Assembly (NCBI GenBank): GCA_021107945.1
Contig: JAIORV010000143.1
Location: 1 to 51,650, forward strand
From: Vulcanimicrobiota bacterium
Lineage (GTDB): Bacteria; Vulcanimicrobiota; JAJTBE01
Reading direction: 5' to 3'
DNA: 51,650 nt
Position 1 is the stretch's first letter, and each line of letters begins with the position of its first letter. The translations under genes were made by a program, and so were the position numbers. Shown one piece after another: positions 9,092 to 17,725 of this stretch. The notes beneath the pieces were generated by a model. That model was given only the letters and a program-made list of their open reading frames with translations, made no database searches and had not been told where the DNA came from.

Positions 9092-9778
9092 ATGCTTACA
9101 ATCCTGGTAGTTGATGATGAAAAAACTATGGTTGATATAATAAAGTACAGCCTGGAGAAGGCCGGTTATAGTGTTATCACAGCTTTTGACGGTGAATCCG
9201 CTCTGAAACTTGCACGAGAGAAAAAACCTGACCTCATCGTTCTTGATATAATGTTACCCGAGCTTGACGGTTACGAGGTTTGCAAAATCGTTTGCGCCGA
9301 GATGAAGATCCCCATAATAATGCTATCCGCAAGGGATGAGGAAATTGACAAAATACTCGGGTTAGAGCTGGGAGCGGATGATTACCTTACAAAACCATTC
9401 AGCCCCAGGGAGCTTGTGGCAAGAGTCAAAGCTCACCTGAGAGCGGAAAAAAGAAGATCGGAGCCCGACACAAAAGAAAAAGGAACTTATGGAGACCTGA
9501 AAATCAATTTCAATCGCAGGGAAGTATTTCGTGGAGATGAAAAGCTCGAAATAACACCCAAGGAATACGATCTGCTGGCATATCTAGTCCGCCACAGGGA
9601 TATCGCCATAAAAAGAGAGACCTTGCTGGAGCGGGTCTGGGGATACGACTATTACGGGGATACAAAAATAGTAAACGTAACAATAGCAAGACTCAGGGAA
9701 AAAATAGAAAGAGATGCATCCAGCCCGGAGTATGTTGTAACAGTGCGTGGAGTGGGGTATATGTTCCAGGCATTTTAG
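9092..9778 (+). CDS. OmpR/PhoB-family response regulator
   Basis: A 228-residue two-domain regulator. The receiver (1-115) has the acidic pair D8/D9, phospho-acceptor D52 in VLDIMLPE, and K101 in LTKPFSP. The winged-helix DNA-binding domain (about 130-226) has the ITPKEYDLLAYLV and VTIARLREKIE segments and ends with the usual VRGVGYMF. The ATG at 9092 follows AAGGGGTG; an upstream frame extension begins in a repeat. No sensor kinase adjoins it, so it is an orphan. The hybrid kinase at 40 kb is not an obvious partner. OmpR-family proteins bind direct repeats spaced 10-11 bases; one such site lies before the gene at 27175. Confidence 0.93.
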   Translation: MLTILVVDDEKTMVDIIKYSLEKAGYSVITAFDGESALKLAREKKPDLIVLDIMLPELDGYEVCKIVCAEMKIPIIMLSARDEEIDKILGLELGADDYLTKPFSPRELVARVKAHLRAEKRRSEPDTKEKGTYGDLKINFNRREVFRGDEKLEITPKEYDLLAYLVRHRDIAIKRETLLERVWGYDYYGDTKIVNVTIARLREKIERDASSPEYVVTVRGVGYMFQAF

Positions 9779-9801
9779 AGGCGAGAGGCGGGAAACGGGA
9801 C

Positions 9802-9869
9802 GTAGCGCGGGTCTTTAGACCCGCTTTGAGTAGGCACTACATATGGGGAGGTCTGAAGACCTCAACTAC
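9802..9869. repeat. REPIN-like inverted pair of GTAG hairpins
   Basis: Left unit: GTAG (9802-9805), arms GCGGGTC/GACCCGC, loop TTTA. Right unit on the other strand: GTAG (9869-9866), arms GAGGTC/GACCTC, loop TTCA. The pair starts 23 bases after the response-regulator stop, a typical site for REP elements, and may also stabilise the mRNA end. The rest of the gap to 10068 shows no gene. Confidence 0.6.
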
Positions 9870-10068
9870 GTTTTTGGACAACCCAAAAAAGGAGGAAGAC
9901 ACAACATGCACCCCCATCCTCCACCAATCCTACTTTTTCGACAGTCTCAAGTAAGAGATTATTTGAATTAGACCACGAAAATCGAAGAGATAAAGAATAG
10001 CAAGGAGATAATTCGAAATCTTTATTCGGGAAAACCGATTGATTATTCTTGAAAAGGAGGAGATGAAA

Positions 10069-11106
10069 ATGGGAAATAAATGGATAGAATGGATTTCGGC
10101 GCTTTTCTTTAAAAATAAAGATAACCCTGTAGCTTATAATTTGCTTGGACATGCCCACAGAAATCCAGGGGAATATAATAGCGCAATTGAGAACCTTGAC
10201 AAAACAATTCAGATTAATCCGCAGGATGCTGAGACATACCTAAACCGCGGAGTAGCTTATTATAAGAAAGGCGAATATGATCGTGCAATTAAGGATTTCA
10301 ATAAAGCGATTCAAATTAACTCGCAGGATGCCGAGGCATACTACAACCGCGGAGTAGCTTATTATAAGAAAGGCGAATATGATCATGCAATTAAGGATTA
10401 CAATAAAACAATTAGTATCAACCCAAAGTATGCCGAGGCATACTACAATCGCGGGGTAGTTTATGATGACAAAGGTCAATATGATCGTGCGATAGAAGAT
10501 TACAATAAAGCAATTAGTATTAACCCACAGGATGCCATGGCATATTACAACCGTGGGTTAACCTATGGTAAGGGGAAAGGCGAATATGATCGTGCAATTG
10601 AGGATTTCAATAAAGCGATTCAGATTAATCCGCAGGACGCCGAGGCATACACCAACCGTGGACTAGCATATGGTATGGGGAAAGGCGAATATGATCGTGC
10701 AATTGAGGATTTCAATAAAGCAATTAATATTAACCCGCAGGATGCTGAGGCATACAATAACCGTGGGGGCGCTTATTATAAGAAAGGCAAATATGATAGT
10801 GCAATTGAGGATTACAATATATTAATTACTATTAACCCCCAACTTGCTGAGGCATACGCAAATCGCGGGGGAGCTTATGGCGACAAAGGTCAATATGATC
10901 GTGCAATTAAGGATTTTAATAAAGCAATTCAGATTAACCCTCAGTTTACCAGTGCATACAACATACGCGGGTTTGCTTATGTTATGAAAAAGCAATATGA
11001 TAAAGCTCGGAGAGACTTGGAAAAAGCGATGCAATTAGATCCCAATGGTCCTGTAGGGCAGGAGGCGCGCAAAGCTCTCAATCAATTAAAGCAAATGGGA
11101 CATTAA
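10069..11106 (+). CDS. TPR-repeat protein without signal peptide
   Basis: A 345-residue protein made almost wholly of 34-residue TPR units of the form AYxNRGxAYxxKGxYDxAIxDFNKAIxINPQDAE, about nine copies. The start is the ATG at 10069, eight bases after AGGAGG. The first 35 residues (KWIEWISALFF...) match the internal stretch LREWTSALVSKNPDNPVARN of the TPR lipoprotein downstream, so this gene looks like a paralogue that lacks the lipoprotein leader. Two units carry a two-residue insertion (GKGKGEYD and GMGKGEYD). TPRs bind partner proteins; the partner is unknown. The intergenic spacer to the next TPR gene is a GTCAT-ended repeat. Confidence 0.85.
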   Translation: MGNKWIEWISALFFKNKDNPVAYNLLGHAHRNPGEYNSAIENLDKTIQINPQDAETYLNRGVAYYKKGEYDRAIKDFNKAIQINSQDAEAYYNRGVAYYKKGEYDHAIKDYNKTISINPKYAEAYYNRGVVYDDKGQYDRAIEDYNKAISINPQDAMAYYNRGLTYGKGKGEYDRAIEDFNKAIQINPQDAEAYTNRGLAYGMGKGEYDRAIEDFNKAININPQDAEAYNNRGGAYYKKGKYDSAIEDYNILITINPQLAEAYANRGGAYGDKGQYDRAIKDFNKAIQINPQFTSAYNIRGFAYVMKKQYDKARRDLEKAMQLDPNGPVGQEARKALNQLKQMGH

Positions 11107-11149
11107 TGTGAGATAGAACGGATTTCTAATCTGAATATTTCATAAACCA

Positions 11150-11280
11150 GAAGTTACGCATCTCGTCATAGTGAGGAGCGTAGCGACAAAGCAATCTCAA
11201 GCATTTTGAAACTTTGAAATGAGGTTCTTCACTTCGCTTCGCTTGTTCAGAATGACAATGCGTAGCTCCTGTTCTAACAA
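11150..11280. repeat. GTCAT-ended inverted-repeat element
   Basis: Ends GTTACGCATCTCGTCAT (11153 onward) and, inverted, GCTACGCATTGTCATTCTG (ending about 11272) pair over the TACGCAT and GTCAT words. The inside carries 'cttcacttcgcttcgcttgttcag'. A half copy (AGGAGTTACGCAATGACAG) lies at 45789-45808. The element separates the two TPR paralogues. Confidence 0.5.
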
Positions 11281-11307
11281 AAAATGGACTAAAATGAGGA
11301 GAAAAAA

Positions 11308-12729
11308 ATGGAAAGAAAATGGAAAATATTAATTATTTCTGGGGGCGTTTTGATTTTTGTACTATTTTCTCTTTTCTTATTTATGTCGGGGTGCGCGTCC
11401 CATAAAACAAAGGTAGAAAAAGCCGTTCCTAACCAGAATGTGGAAAAAACTATTCCTAACCAGAAGATAAGAAAAGCTGATTCTAATCAAAAGATGGGAA
11501 AAACTGCTCTTGATCAGAATGTGGAAAAAGCTGTTTTAGATCAAAAATGGGAAGAAGTATATAATCTTCTCAAATCTGATGATTCATCAGAACTCTCAGC
11601 TGTTGACCGCTTCCTTCTAGCCTATGCATGTAAGAAAACAAACCGACTTAATGAAGTGAGTAAATTGTCTGATTCTGTAAAAGTAAAAGAAAAGAATGAC
11701 CTCATAAACTTGAGAGAATGGACTTCAGCACTTGTCTCTAAAAATCCAGATAACCCTGTAGCTCGCAACCTGCTTGGATGTGTATATTATATACTTGGGG
11801 AATATGACATTGCAATAGAGAATTTTAACCAAGCTATCAAGATTGACCTTAATTATGCCGATGCATATAACAACCGCGGGGGAGCTTATGATGACAAAGG
11901 TCAATATAATCGTGCAATAGAAGATTTCAATAAAGCAATTAAGATTAACCCACAGGATGCTGAGGCATACTACAACCGCGGGAACGCTTATGTACATAAA
12001 GGTCAATATGATCGTGCAATAGAAGATTTCAATAAAGCAATTAAGATTAACCCACAGGATGCTGAGGCATACTACAACCGCGGGAACGCTTATGTACATA
12101 AAGGTCAATATGATCGTGCAATAGAAGATTTCAATAAAGCAATTAAGATTGACCCGCAGGATGCTAAGGCATACAACAACCGCGGGCTCGCTTATAACAA
12201 CAAAGGTCAATATGATCGTGCAATTAAGGATTTTAATAAAGCAATTAATATTAACCCACAGGATGCTAAGGCATACTACAACCGCGGGAACGCTTATTTT
12301 AACAAAGGTCAATATGATCGTGCAATAGAAGATTTCAATAAAGCAATTAAAATTAACCCACAGGATGCTGAGGCATACTACAACCGCGGGAACGCATACG
12401 TACATAAAGGTCAATATGATCGTGCAATTGAAGATTACAATAAAGCAATCAAGATTAACCCAAAGTATGCTGAGGCATACTACAACTGCGGGAACGCTTA
12501 TGTACATAAAGGTCAATATGATCGTGCGATAGAAGATTATACCAAAGCAATTCAGATTAACTCGCAGTATGCTAAGGCATACAGCAACCGCGGGGGAGCT
12601 TATTATCATAAAAGACAATACAGTAAAGCTCGAAGAGACTGGGAAAAAGTGGTGCAATTAGATCCCAATGGTACTGTAGGGCAGAATGCACGCAATGGTC
12701 TTGAGATATTGAGGCAAAAGGGATATTGA
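11308..12729 (+). CDS. TPR-repeat lipoprotein
   Basis: A 473-residue protein with a type II signal peptide (membrane run 9-27, lipobox MSGC-A), then a short tandem stretch in which NQK/NQN and DQN words recur with 'KAV' or 'KTI' (about 35-85), then about nine TPR units from residue 140 to the end. It would be tethered to a membrane as a protein-binding scaffold. GAGGAG lies six bases before the ATG. At DNA level the TPR units are nearly identical (see the separate repeat entry), so copy number is likely to vary. Both TPR genes end in a similar YxKARRDxEKxxQLDPNGxVGQ block, which supports duplication of a common ancestor. Confidence 0.88.
   Translation: MERKWKILIISGGVLIFVLFSLFLFMSGCASHKTKVEKAVPNQNVEKTIPNQKIRKADSNQKMGKTALDQNVEKAVLDQKWEEVYNLLKSDDSSELSAVDRFLLAYACKKTNRLNEVSKLSDSVKVKEKNDLINLREWTSALVSKNPDNPVARNLLGCVYYILGEYDIAIENFNQAIKIDLNYADAYNNRGGAYDDKGQYNRAIEDFNKAIKINPQDAEAYYNRGNAYVHKGQYDRAIEDFNKAIKINPQDAEAYYNRGNAYVHKGQYDRAIEDFNKAIKIDPQDAKAYNNRGLAYNNKGQYDRAIKDFNKAININPQDAKAYYNRGNAYFNKGQYDRAIEDFNKAIKINPQDAEAYYNRGNAYVHKGQYDRAIEDYNKAIKINPKYAEAYYNCGNAYVHKGQYDRAIEDYTKAIQINSQYAKAYSNRGGAYYHKRQYSKARRDWEKVVQLDPNGTVGQNARNGLEILRQKGY
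11896..12510 (+). repeat. 102-base tandem repeats inside the TPR lipoprotein gene
   Basis: Six 102-base units, each starting AAAGGTCAATAT, encode one TPR apiece. Units 11896-11997 and 11998-12099 differ at one base only (ataatcg against atgatcg), and synonymous sites are also kept. This shows recent unequal crossing-over or gene conversion, not ancient protein-level conservation. Confidence 0.8.
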
Positions 12730-13177
12730 TTTGAGGTAAAAATGTTCCCGATACCGATGTTTCATAAAATTCTTTGCATTTACTCAGACCCCCGGTAAGT
12801 CATCCTGAATGGGGCTTGTCATCCTGAGCGAAAAACCGACCCCCCTACTTTACTGGATCAATCCTGGCAAGAACGTGATTTACTTACCTCCGATGCAATA
12901 ACTCAGCGAAGGATCTCTCTCCAATACACCCGCCCCCAAGCCAACATCAAGGAGATTCTTCGCTATGTGAATCTTTGGAGATCAAGAAAATTCCGTCCTT
13001 GAGAAAGTCATCGGAGTAAAGAATATCTCTCGTATTCCGCTCAGAATGACAGTTTGCACGCGATTTCTTTAATAACGAAATCCACGCTCCTTTGTCATCC
13101 TGAGCGTGACAGGTATGGGGTCATTGAATTTGGTAATTCTTACCCCAGAGTATAGGGTCTGGAATACAAAAAATGGA
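12730..13177. repeat. Repeat-filled gap: GTCATCCTGAGCG-ended element
   Basis: 12797-13110 carries several 'gtcatcctgagcg' words on the plus strand and 'cgctcagaatgac' (inverted) near 13040, with 'ctcagcgaaggatctc' and 'ggagattcttcgct' inside. The same order recurs at 44262-44632 with about the same spacing, so these are two copies of one inverted-repeat element. No open frame is supported. Confidence 0.55.
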
Positions 13178-13206
13178 TTGATATCCCGGTTTCATGCTAT
13201 TATTAT
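13178..13206 (+). promoter_or_regulatory. Sigma70-type promoter before orphan hicB
   Basis: TTGATA (13178-13183), a 17-base spacer, and TATTAT (13201-13206). It lies 28 bases before the hicB ATG, which has its own AAGGAGG. Confidence 0.6.
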
Positions 13207-13233
13207 GCTATAAGCGAAGCAAGGAGGATCAAA

Positions 13234-13446
13234 ATGAAATATAGAGTGATTGTTGAACAGGACGAAGATGGCATATTTGTTGCTGAGGTTCCAGCTTTGC
13301 CGGGGTGTATATCACAGGGGACTACAAGAATGGAAGTGCTGAAGAATATTCATGAAGCTATAGAAGCTTATCTGGAAAGCTTGAAAGCACATGATGAGCC
13401 TATTCCTCCATCAATAAACGAGGAAATAGTCGAGGTGGCGATATGA
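13234..13446 (+). CDS. hicB: HicB-family antitoxin-like protein, orphan
   Basis: A 70-residue protein: MKYRVIVEQDEDGIFVAEVP, then LPGCISQGTT, the usual HicB/UPF0150 fold that sequesters HicA. It has no DNA-binding tail, as in the short HicB group. AAGGAGG lies six bases before the ATG. The stop overlaps a second ATG (ATGA at 13443-13446), the usual coupling to hicA. The frame behind it, however, runs into a 'ttccgtggcttcgtggtgaa' relic after only about four plausible codons, so the toxin gene is lost. It may now be a solitary antitoxin or a decaying locus. Confidence 0.85.
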   Translation: MKYRVIVEQDEDGIFVAEVPALPGCISQGTTRMEVLKNIHEAIEAYLESLKAHDEPIPPSINEEIVEVAI

Positions 13447-13538
13447 GTATTCTTCATGTTTTCCGTGGCTTCGTGGTGAAATCGGGTTTCCAGACAGACA
13501 CGATTACCATTTCATTTTTCTCTTCACATGTCTTATAA
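13443..13538 (+). pseudogene. Remnant of a hicA toxin start, fused to a repeat
   Basis: The ATG overlapping the hicB stop reads MSIL, the way many HicA proteins of this type begin, then HVFRGFVVKSGFQ, which is only the 'cgtggcttcgtggtga' relic translated, and stops at 13536-13538. None of the HicA core (GGSH-like loop, terminal helices) remains. The truncation point coincides with the relic's edge (about 13456). Confidence 0.5.
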
Positions 13539-14268
13539 ACGGTCTTGCATATGAAGGGACACCGCCGTGCCGTAAAACTGCTCCGCCTCCCAGGTTGTAG
13601 GCGGCGAGGGCTCTGTCCACGGATCTGAATTGTCTTATCAACATCCCTAAAAGTTTTGCTCCGCCTTTTATGTTGTGCTCCGGGTTGAAAGGATCTCTCA
13701 CGCCGAGGCGGCGTGCCGTTCCGGGCATCAACTGGCAAAGACCCAGCGCGCCGGATCTTCCCCGGGCATAATTATTGAAGCCTGACTCGTGATGAATTAG
13801 TGCTTTCAGGAGAATGGGCGAAATTTTGTTTCTTTTAGCCTCTCGTATGATAATGGGAGTAATATTCACATAAGCTACTCTACTTCCCCCGGCTCTGGAT
13901 GACAGTTGTTTTTTATATTTATGAGAAGTTTTTGCCCCGGGTTTTGTCACATATACCTTGAACCTGACATTAATTGCCGGATATTTTGACCGGGTTTTTC
14001 TTTTCTTTGAAACTGCTGACTTCGCCGGTCTCTTCACCTCGGGACCCCATATAATCTCATTCTTATTCTTTATGGAGATACTATGCGTCTTATCTGTCGC
14101 CATACCGTCAATGATATTTTCGTCAGGCGTGTCACCTGCAAGGAACGGATCATTCTCGTCCTGAGAGGCGGGAGATGTTACGTGTGAATCCGCCATAACG
14201 GGAATCGTCACCATAAAAACAAATAATAAACATAAAATAAATAGCGAATGAATTGACTTACTTCTCAT
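13504..14268 (-). CDS. Exported lytic transglycosylase (SLT domain)
   Basis: A 254-residue protein. The ATG at 14268 lies eight bases after AAGGAG, better than the GTG nine bases upstream. Residues 1-26 are a signal peptide ending VMADS. Residues 27-125 are a low-complexity, basic linker. Residues about 135-250 are a goose-type lysozyme/SLT domain with the catalytic Glu in HHESGFNNYA (E161), the GALGLCQLMPGTA motif, the HNIKGG segment and ALAAYNLGGGAV. It cuts the glycan strands of peptidoglycan. It is convergent with hicB; the 3' ends meet in the relic repeat. It is close in role to the L,D-transpeptidase at 7.3 kb but not linked to it. Confidence 0.92.
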   Translation of the reverse strand: MRSKSIHSLFILCLLFVFMVTIPVMADSHVTSPASQDENDPFLAGDTPDENIIDGMATDKTHSISIKNKNEIIWGPEVKRPAKSAVSKKRKTRSKYPAINVRFKVYVTKPGAKTSHKYKKQLSSRAGGSRVAYVNITPIIIREAKRNKISPILLKALIHHESGFNNYARGRSGALGLCQLMPGTARRLGVRDPFNPEHNIKGGAKLLGMLIRQFRSVDRALAAYNLGGGAVLRHGGVPSYARPFIRHVKRKMKW

Positions 14269-14469
14269 TATGACCACTCCTTATAGGCGTGATGTGGATC
14301 CTGACGTTTTTATATATCATGTCAGAATGGGGAATATTTCACCTTTTTTCGTTAAAAAGATAATAGTTCCTCCTTTACATTTTTTCACTCCCCTGACTGT
14401 AAGCTTGTCTCGACATGGATTTTTTGTGCCAGAGCGAATCATCCGGGTAATTATTCAGAGAGATATTAT

Positions 14470-14492
14470 CGGGACGGGGACGTCCCTCCTAC
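14470..14492 (-). repeat. GTAG-led REP hairpin, single
   Basis: Read on the minus strand: GTAGGA, arms GGGACG/CGTCCC, loop TCCC, then GAT. Two more copies lie at 22507-22529 and 48325-48347. The rest of the 299-base gap (14269-14567) holds only a 'tttgtggtctttgcggtgaat' relic at 14500-14520. Confidence 0.6.
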
Positions 14493-14567
14493 AAAAATCT
14501 TTGTGGTCTTTGCGGTGAATAAATAAATATGATATATTTAAGATTGATTATAACAGGGGGAAAGATA

Positions 14568-16271
14568 ATGAATATTAATGGCATTTATCACAGATATCGC
14601 AAAACTACAATCATATTCATCTTTGCCATATTATTACTCACAAACGCGGTTTTCGCAGATGAATCGGACAGGTATAATAAAATCCTTGAACATGGAGAAG
14701 AACTTCATAATAAGGGTGATTTATACGGGGCAATGGAAATATGGAATAAAGGTCTTGAATCAAGCAGGAAATCGAAGAATGTCAAATTCGAGGGGATATT
14801 TACTTGTAACATTGCGCTTGCTAATCTCTATGTTGGTAAGCCGCAAAAAGCATTAAACTTAACGAAGAAAGCGAAATCCATAGCAGAAAAGTCAGGGGGT
14901 AAGGAAGTCCTGGAGAAATCGCTATTCAACATGGGAGAGATTGAAAACATTAATGGCAATTATAAGAAAGCTCGGGAATGTTATGAAAAATCTCTTAAAA
15001 TATCGGAAGAAACAGGTAATATGAAGGATCAAGTCAGGAATCTTCTGGGACTTTCGAATATTCGGCGGATTACCGGTAATAATAAAAAGGCAATAAAATT
15101 AGCAGAGAAATCACTTGAAATTTCCAGGAAAATAAATTATTCCAGGGGGAAGGCGGCTTCCTTGTATGCAATTGGCGGATGTTATGCCAATTTTGGGGAG
15201 TTTAACAAGGCTGAAGAATATTACATGCAGGCACTGGAAATCGCCCAAAAAACCGGTGACAGGAAATATGAAGCGCTGATATTTGGAGCGATAGGCACAA
15301 GATTAATGCACTTGGGAAAATTCAATGAGGGATTTGAATACAAAAAGAAATCGATGAAAGCAATAGAGGGGGTTCATGATAAAATTCTCCAGGTTGTTAT
15401 ATTGAATGGAATGATTTATTCATACTCCAGAAAAGACGATATGAAAAAAGCCTGGAAAATCAATAAAAAAGCTCTCGCAATATCAAAAGAGATTGGCTTT
15501 AAAAGATTTGAAGGCGCACTGACCGGTGAAATTGGAGTACTGTATGAAAAGGAGAAAAACTATATAAAGGCACTTGAGCATGTTGAAAAGGCGCTGAAAA
15601 TATCACAAAAAACAGGTGACAAAAACTATGAGTCGTACTGGTTTTTTGTAAGAGGACATATTAATTCTCAAATGCGAGGATACAACCGGGCTATGGCGGA
15701 TTACAAGAAAGCTCTTTCAATTGCCGAAAAAACGGAATTTAAATTGGGGCAATGTTATATACTCCCTGAAATGGGGCGTGTTTATCTATGGCTCAGAAAT
15801 CCGGTGGCAGCAAGGAAAAGTTATGACAGAGCACTGGAATTGGCTCAACAGATGGGAGAAAAACCTTATGAAGCATATTGTCTTGGAGGAATCGGGGGTG
15901 TCTATTGCTATAATAAGAAGTTCAAACAGGCCGAGGAATATTATGGAAAGGCACTAAATATCGCCGAATCATTTGATATAAAGAGGAGCGAGATATATTT
16001 TCTTGATAGAATTGCAAACATATATTCACACAGAAAAAAATATAAAAAGGCACAGGAGTCATATGAGAAAGCACTTGATTTGGCATCAAAACATAACGAG
16101 GTTGAATGGAGAAAAGGATTAGAGAAAAAGCTGCGGGCAAATCAGGAGAACATTCAAAAAAAGGGTAAATTTCGAAAGCATTTGACAACGGCGCGGATGA
16201 TTATTATACCTGTCATAATCATTCTTGCTATGATTATTGGAGCGGTTATATATTACCTGAGACCGAGGTAG
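14568..16271 (+). CDS. Exported, C-terminally anchored TPR protein
   Basis: A 567-residue protein. The ATG at 14568 follows GGGGG(A) at seven bases; an in-frame ATG at 14529 has no such site. Residues 12-32 are a signal peptide (TTIIFIFAILLLTNAVFAD). Residues about 35-525 are tandem 40-residue TPRs with alternating 'GNYKKARECYEKSLKISEETG' type helices, as in Rapsyn/SNAP-like TPR_12 arrays. Residues about 540-560 are one membrane span followed by RPR. The bulk therefore lies outside the cytoplasmic membrane as a tethered scaffold. In other bacteria such arrays often precede a kinase or guanylate cyclase domain; here the membrane span replaces it. Confidence 0.85.
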   Translation: MNINGIYHRYRKTTIIFIFAILLLTNAVFADESDRYNKILEHGEELHNKGDLYGAMEIWNKGLESSRKSKNVKFEGIFTCNIALANLYVGKPQKALNLTKKAKSIAEKSGGKEVLEKSLFNMGEIENINGNYKKARECYEKSLKISEETGNMKDQVRNLLGLSNIRRITGNNKKAIKLAEKSLEISRKINYSRGKAASLYAIGGCYANFGEFNKAEEYYMQALEIAQKTGDRKYEALIFGAIGTRLMHLGKFNEGFEYKKKSMKAIEGVHDKILQVVILNGMIYSYSRKDDMKKAWKINKKALAISKEIGFKRFEGALTGEIGVLYEKEKNYIKALEHVEKALKISQKTGDKNYESYWFFVRGHINSQMRGYNRAMADYKKALSIAEKTEFKLGQCYILPEMGRVYLWLRNPVAARKSYDRALELAQQMGEKPYEAYCLGGIGGVYCYNKKFKQAEEYYGKALNIAESFDIKRSEIYFLDRIANIYSHRKKYKKAQESYEKALDLASKHNEVEWRKGLEKKLRANQENIQKKGKFRKHLTTARMIIIPVIIILAMIIGAVIYYLRPR

Positions 16272-16327
16272 GATCTACGCAGCGTTAATACCATATAAAT
16301 GAAACCCTTAAAAAGCAGGTTGGGATT

Positions 16328-16402
16328 CACCACGAAGTCACGGAGCGCACGAAGAAGATCATTTAAAAACTCCGTGTCCTTCGTGGCTTCGTGGTGAAAA
16401 AT
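16328..16402. repeat. Inverted pair of 'ccacgaagtcacgg' relics
   Basis: 16328-16352 reads 'caccacgaagtcacggagcg' and 16368-16400 reads the inverse 'ccttcgtggcttcgtggtga'. The pair forms a long imperfect hairpin between the TPR gene and the convergent vWA gene and could also end transcription. Confidence 0.5.
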
Positions 16403-16423
16403 CCGCCCTGCGTCCTCCAGCCT

Positions 16424-17725
16424 CTATTTCTTGTACTTCACACCCATCTTCTCCGCTTCCATCTGAACCTGCTGGGTAAGAACCTGGTCGAGGTTGTTCC
16501 TGAGCCTTCCCTTTGCCTCGGGCGCCGCTTCATACTTCATTCCAGTGGAGGTCATCGCTCCGGCAGGAGCTTTTGGCGCAAGGTCACTCATATGAACCTC
16601 TTTTGCTTGTTTCTTCCTGACCATCGACTTGTAGCCGTCGGACCATTCCTCGTCTTTTCCGCCTGTCACCATATAGTCTTTGTCGCCGGCTTTGAGTATC
16701 TTCACTTCCCTGCCGTCCTGATACACATAATCCTGCCTGTAGGTCAGGTAATCAAACTGGCCATTTGTAAGACTGGCAATCTCCCTGAATTCCTTCTCGC
16801 CGCTTTTTGTGATTCCGGAGCAACCTATGGTGAATATCTTGATTCCCATTTTTTTCGCATTTCTGCACTCTACCCTGTAATCGGAATCCTGTTGGTAATC
16901 CATATGAGGGGCGGCATCTCCGATGAGAAAAATCATCTTTCTCGTGTTGGCGGATTTATCCCAGTTCATTTTATCAATCGCCACATGGAGCGCCTCGTTT
17001 ACACTCTCGGGAGTATCTCCACCGCCGTCGGCATCAAGCTCGTTTATATTTGATACAATGGACTCCGCCTTATCAGTGAGGGCAAAATCGTTTGTTATGA
17101 ACGCATCCCCTCTGTCCCGGTAGGCGACAAGCCCATACCTCACATGAGGCCTCGGCTGACCGGATCCGATTGTCCTTATCATATCCTTGATCTTATTCTT
17201 GACAACCTCGATCTCATCACCCATGCTTCCCGTTGCATCAACGACAAAAACAACGTCAATCCTGGGCTTACCCGTATATGTAACTTTGACGGGCGTCTTT
17301 GTAGGATCCGGATCCGCCGGGGTGGGCGTTTCCTTATTAGACATTCTATGCATTGCAAAACCTAACAATAAAATAATCATCAAGCATGCTCCCACAAATA
17401 TCCTTGTACGCAGGGGCTTTCTCTCGACCTCCCCTACCCCGCCTTTAATAGGCTCACCCAATTTTGGGCAAACTTTCGCCTCGATGAAATGATAAGTTTT
17501 GCAATATTCGCAGTATTTGCCGATTTGTGCACCGCAAGACTCGCAATATTTGACATCTTTACTGTTGATGACACCACACCGGGGACACTTGCGCTCTTTC
17601 TCGACCACTTTTAAAGTACCGTCAACATCGGCGTATTCCAGTTGCTCGCCACAGACGCCACAGTGCAGGTTGGAGTCAACATCTCCCTTGTCGCCACAAG
17701 TCGGGCATTCCGGTTTCTTTCGCAT
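16424..17725 (-). CDS. Zinc-ribbon / membrane / von Willebrand A protein
   Basis: A 433-residue protein. The N-terminus carries three zinc-ribbon-like blocks (C7/C10/C22/C25, C47/C50/C61/C64, C72/C75/C86). One membrane span follows (about 108-126), then a TPTPADPDPTKTP linker. The vWA domain (about 155-340) has an intact MIDAS: DATGSM (163-168), a later 'DGGGDTPESVNEA' threonine, and 'FLIGDAAPH'. The C-terminal 90 residues are charged. With the ribbons inside and the vWA outside, the protein could sense or assemble a partner through a metal-dependent contact. AGGGGG lies eight bases before the ATG. It is not in an operon with any ATPase. Confidence 0.85.
   Translation of the reverse strand: MRKKPECPTCGDKGDVDSNLHCGVCGEQLEYADVDGTLKVVEKERKCPRCGVINSKDVKYCESCGAQIGKYCEYCKTYHFIEAKVCPKLGEPIKGGVGEVERKPLRTRIFVGACLMIILLLGFAMHRMSNKETPTPADPDPTKTPVKVTYTGKPRIDVVFVVDATGSMGDEIEVVKNKIKDMIRTIGSGQPRPHVRYGLVAYRDRGDAFITNDFALTDKAESIVSNINELDADGGGDTPESVNEALHVAIDKMNWDKSANTRKMIFLIGDAAPHMDYQQDSDYRVECRNAKKMGIKIFTIGCSGITKSGEKEFREIASLTNGQFDYLTYRQDYVYQDGREVKILKAGDKDYMVTGGKDEEWSDGYKSMVRKKQAKEVHMSDLAPKAPAGAMTSTGMKYEAAPEAKGRLRNNLDQVLTQQVQMEAEKMGVKYKK

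Noticed and set aside
11896-12510. CRISPR-like array suggested by regular 102-base repeats
   Set aside because: Repeats are contiguous, have no unique spacers and lie in frame in a TPR coding region.
11725-12657. 310-codon minus-strand frame opposite the TPR lipoprotein gene
   Set aside because: It is a frame shadow produced by the 102-base repeats; no start site and hydrophobic low-complexity translation.
14270-14518. 82-codon plus-strand frame before the TPR gene
   Set aside because: Overlaps the start of the transglycosylase, runs through a REP hairpin and a relic repeat, and lacks a ribosome site.
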